A stretch of 5,819 bases of DNA. Source: Muribaculaceae bacterium (GTDB lineage Bacteria; Bacteroidota; Bacteroidia; Bacteroidales; Muribaculaceae). Positions 5,451-5,819 of the stretch are shown here, piece by piece (the first letter of the stretch is position 1; each line of letters begins with the position of its first letter). Location: positions 1-5,819 of the forward strand of contig JAFYCU010000270.1 of the NCBI GenBank assembly GCA_017545095.1. Reading direction: 5' to 3'. The position numbers and the translations under genes are program-made. Below the pieces are notes generated by a model, which was not told the DNA's origin, did no database searches, and worked only from the letters and a program-made list of their open reading frames with translations.

Positions 5451-5540
5451 AAGGCGGTAAGCCCCTACTTCAGGAGAGGTTTGGGGAGGCTCACACCGGC
5501 AGGGGACGGTTGGGGTCGTGTAGAGGGGCAAGGTGAAATT
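5451..5540. other. Gene-free G-rich segment between REP cluster and FISUMP-like gene
   Basis: No credible gene is visible. On the plus strand there are four GGGG runs (5483-5486, 5502-5505, 5512-5515, 5525-5528) separated by 15, 6 and 9 nt. An imperfect palindrome AGCC...GGCT spans 5460-5491. A TGTAGAG stub at 5519-5525 resembles the start of the REP-like units and may be a decayed copy. GTAGA (5520-5524) and TCTAC (5540-5544) could form a weak stem over the end of the neighbouring gene. Confidence 0.4.
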
Positions 5541-5819
5541 CTACGGAACGCGCACAGCACGGACGACCCCCCCACGTTCGCGCATGAGGTAGCTGAATGT
5601 GAAGCCCATACAGTAAGCACGGTCGACGTATTGCGATATGAGCATGCGCGACCAGTACCCTTTGCCGCCGGGCCAGTAGCCTACCATGCCGGCCTCTGCA
5701 GGAAGGAAGATGGTATTGCCGTTCGGACCAGTTACCAAATGACCATTCACTCCATTGCGCTTCGTCTCTTGCCATGTGCACTTGTACTGAAGCTCGGTAA
5801 TCTGATCCCAGGATGGAGA
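5541..5819 (-). CDS. FISUMP-like domain protein, C-terminal 92 residues (runs off right edge)
   Basis: Reading leftwards from the edge, an open frame of 92 codons ends in TAG. Its sequence follows the pattern of the Fibrobacter succinogenes major paralogous (FISUMP) domain, common in surface or secreted proteins of Bacteroidota. W at visible residue 4 and CTW (14-16) stand in the usual 'W..i...CtWtw' position. NGVNGHLVTGPNGNTIFLPA (22-41) is the hallmark block, GYWPGGKGYW follows, and the end RERGGVVRAVRVP matches the usual 'g.SVRPV' close. The domain's function is unknown; the full proteins are typically lipoproteins or secreted. The start, any signal peptide and any other domains lie outside the window. 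A GTG at 5750 exists within the frame, but the family match upstream of it shows it is internal. The gene converges on iorAB. Confidence 0.75.
   Translation of the reverse strand, partial: SPSWDQITELQYKCTWQETKRNGVNGHLVTGPNGNTIFLPAEAGMVGYWPGGKGYWSRMLISQYVDRAYCMGFTFSYLMRERGGVVRAVRVP

Noticed and set aside
5058..5531. Open frames on both strands across the repeat region
   Set aside because: They run through the terminator and palindromes, overlap the iorB end, and have no coding-like composition or homology signal.
5491..5781. Minus-strand 96-codon frame overlapping the FISUMP-like gene
   Set aside because: It is out of frame with the FISUMP-like reading, which alone shows the NGVNGHLVTGPNG block and the expected C-terminal end.

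Overview
The window comes from a Bacteroidales-type genome (Bacteroidota), perhaps a gut Prevotellaceae or Muribaculaceae member. The evidence is two divergent promoters of the Bacteroidetes form (TTG, 19-20 nt, TAnnTTTG), A/T-rich leaders without clear Shine-Dalgarno sequences, and a FISUMP-type protein at the right edge. Family-level placement is inference.

Left part (1-2660, minus strand): a tightly packed four-gene operon reads leftwards out of the window. Its order is a ketoacyl-ACP synthase III (KAS III), a small acyl carrier protein, a polysaccharide-deacetylase-like protein and the N-terminal 115 residues of an AAC(3)-family N-acetyltransferase. The last two genes overlap by 11 nt. 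The gene set suggests a small acyl-modification pathway: make an acyl-ACP, unmask an amine on a sugar, then N-acylate it. That reading is a hypothesis; the operon continues beyond position 1.

Middle (2661-2921): a 261-bp divergent control region. It carries one promoter for the KAS III operon and one for iorAB, A/T-rich DNA with short palindromes between them, and a possible hairpin in the iorA leader.

Right-centre (2922-5140, plus strand): iorA and iorB overlap by 4 nt (ATGA). They encode the two subunits of indolepyruvate:ferredoxin oxidoreductase, which oxidatively decarboxylates aryl-pyruvates from aromatic amino acids to aryl-acetyl-CoA. IorA is a short form without the C-terminal two-cluster ferredoxin domain. 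A strong intrinsic terminator (5164-5227) closes the pair.

Right end (5141-5540): a 400-bp gene-free stretch between convergent genes. It holds the terminator, four REP-like palindromic elements whose hairpin tips differ but stay self-complementary, and a G-rich segment. From 5541 to the right edge lies the C-terminal 92 residues of a minus-strand FISUMP-like protein, whose start is outside the window.
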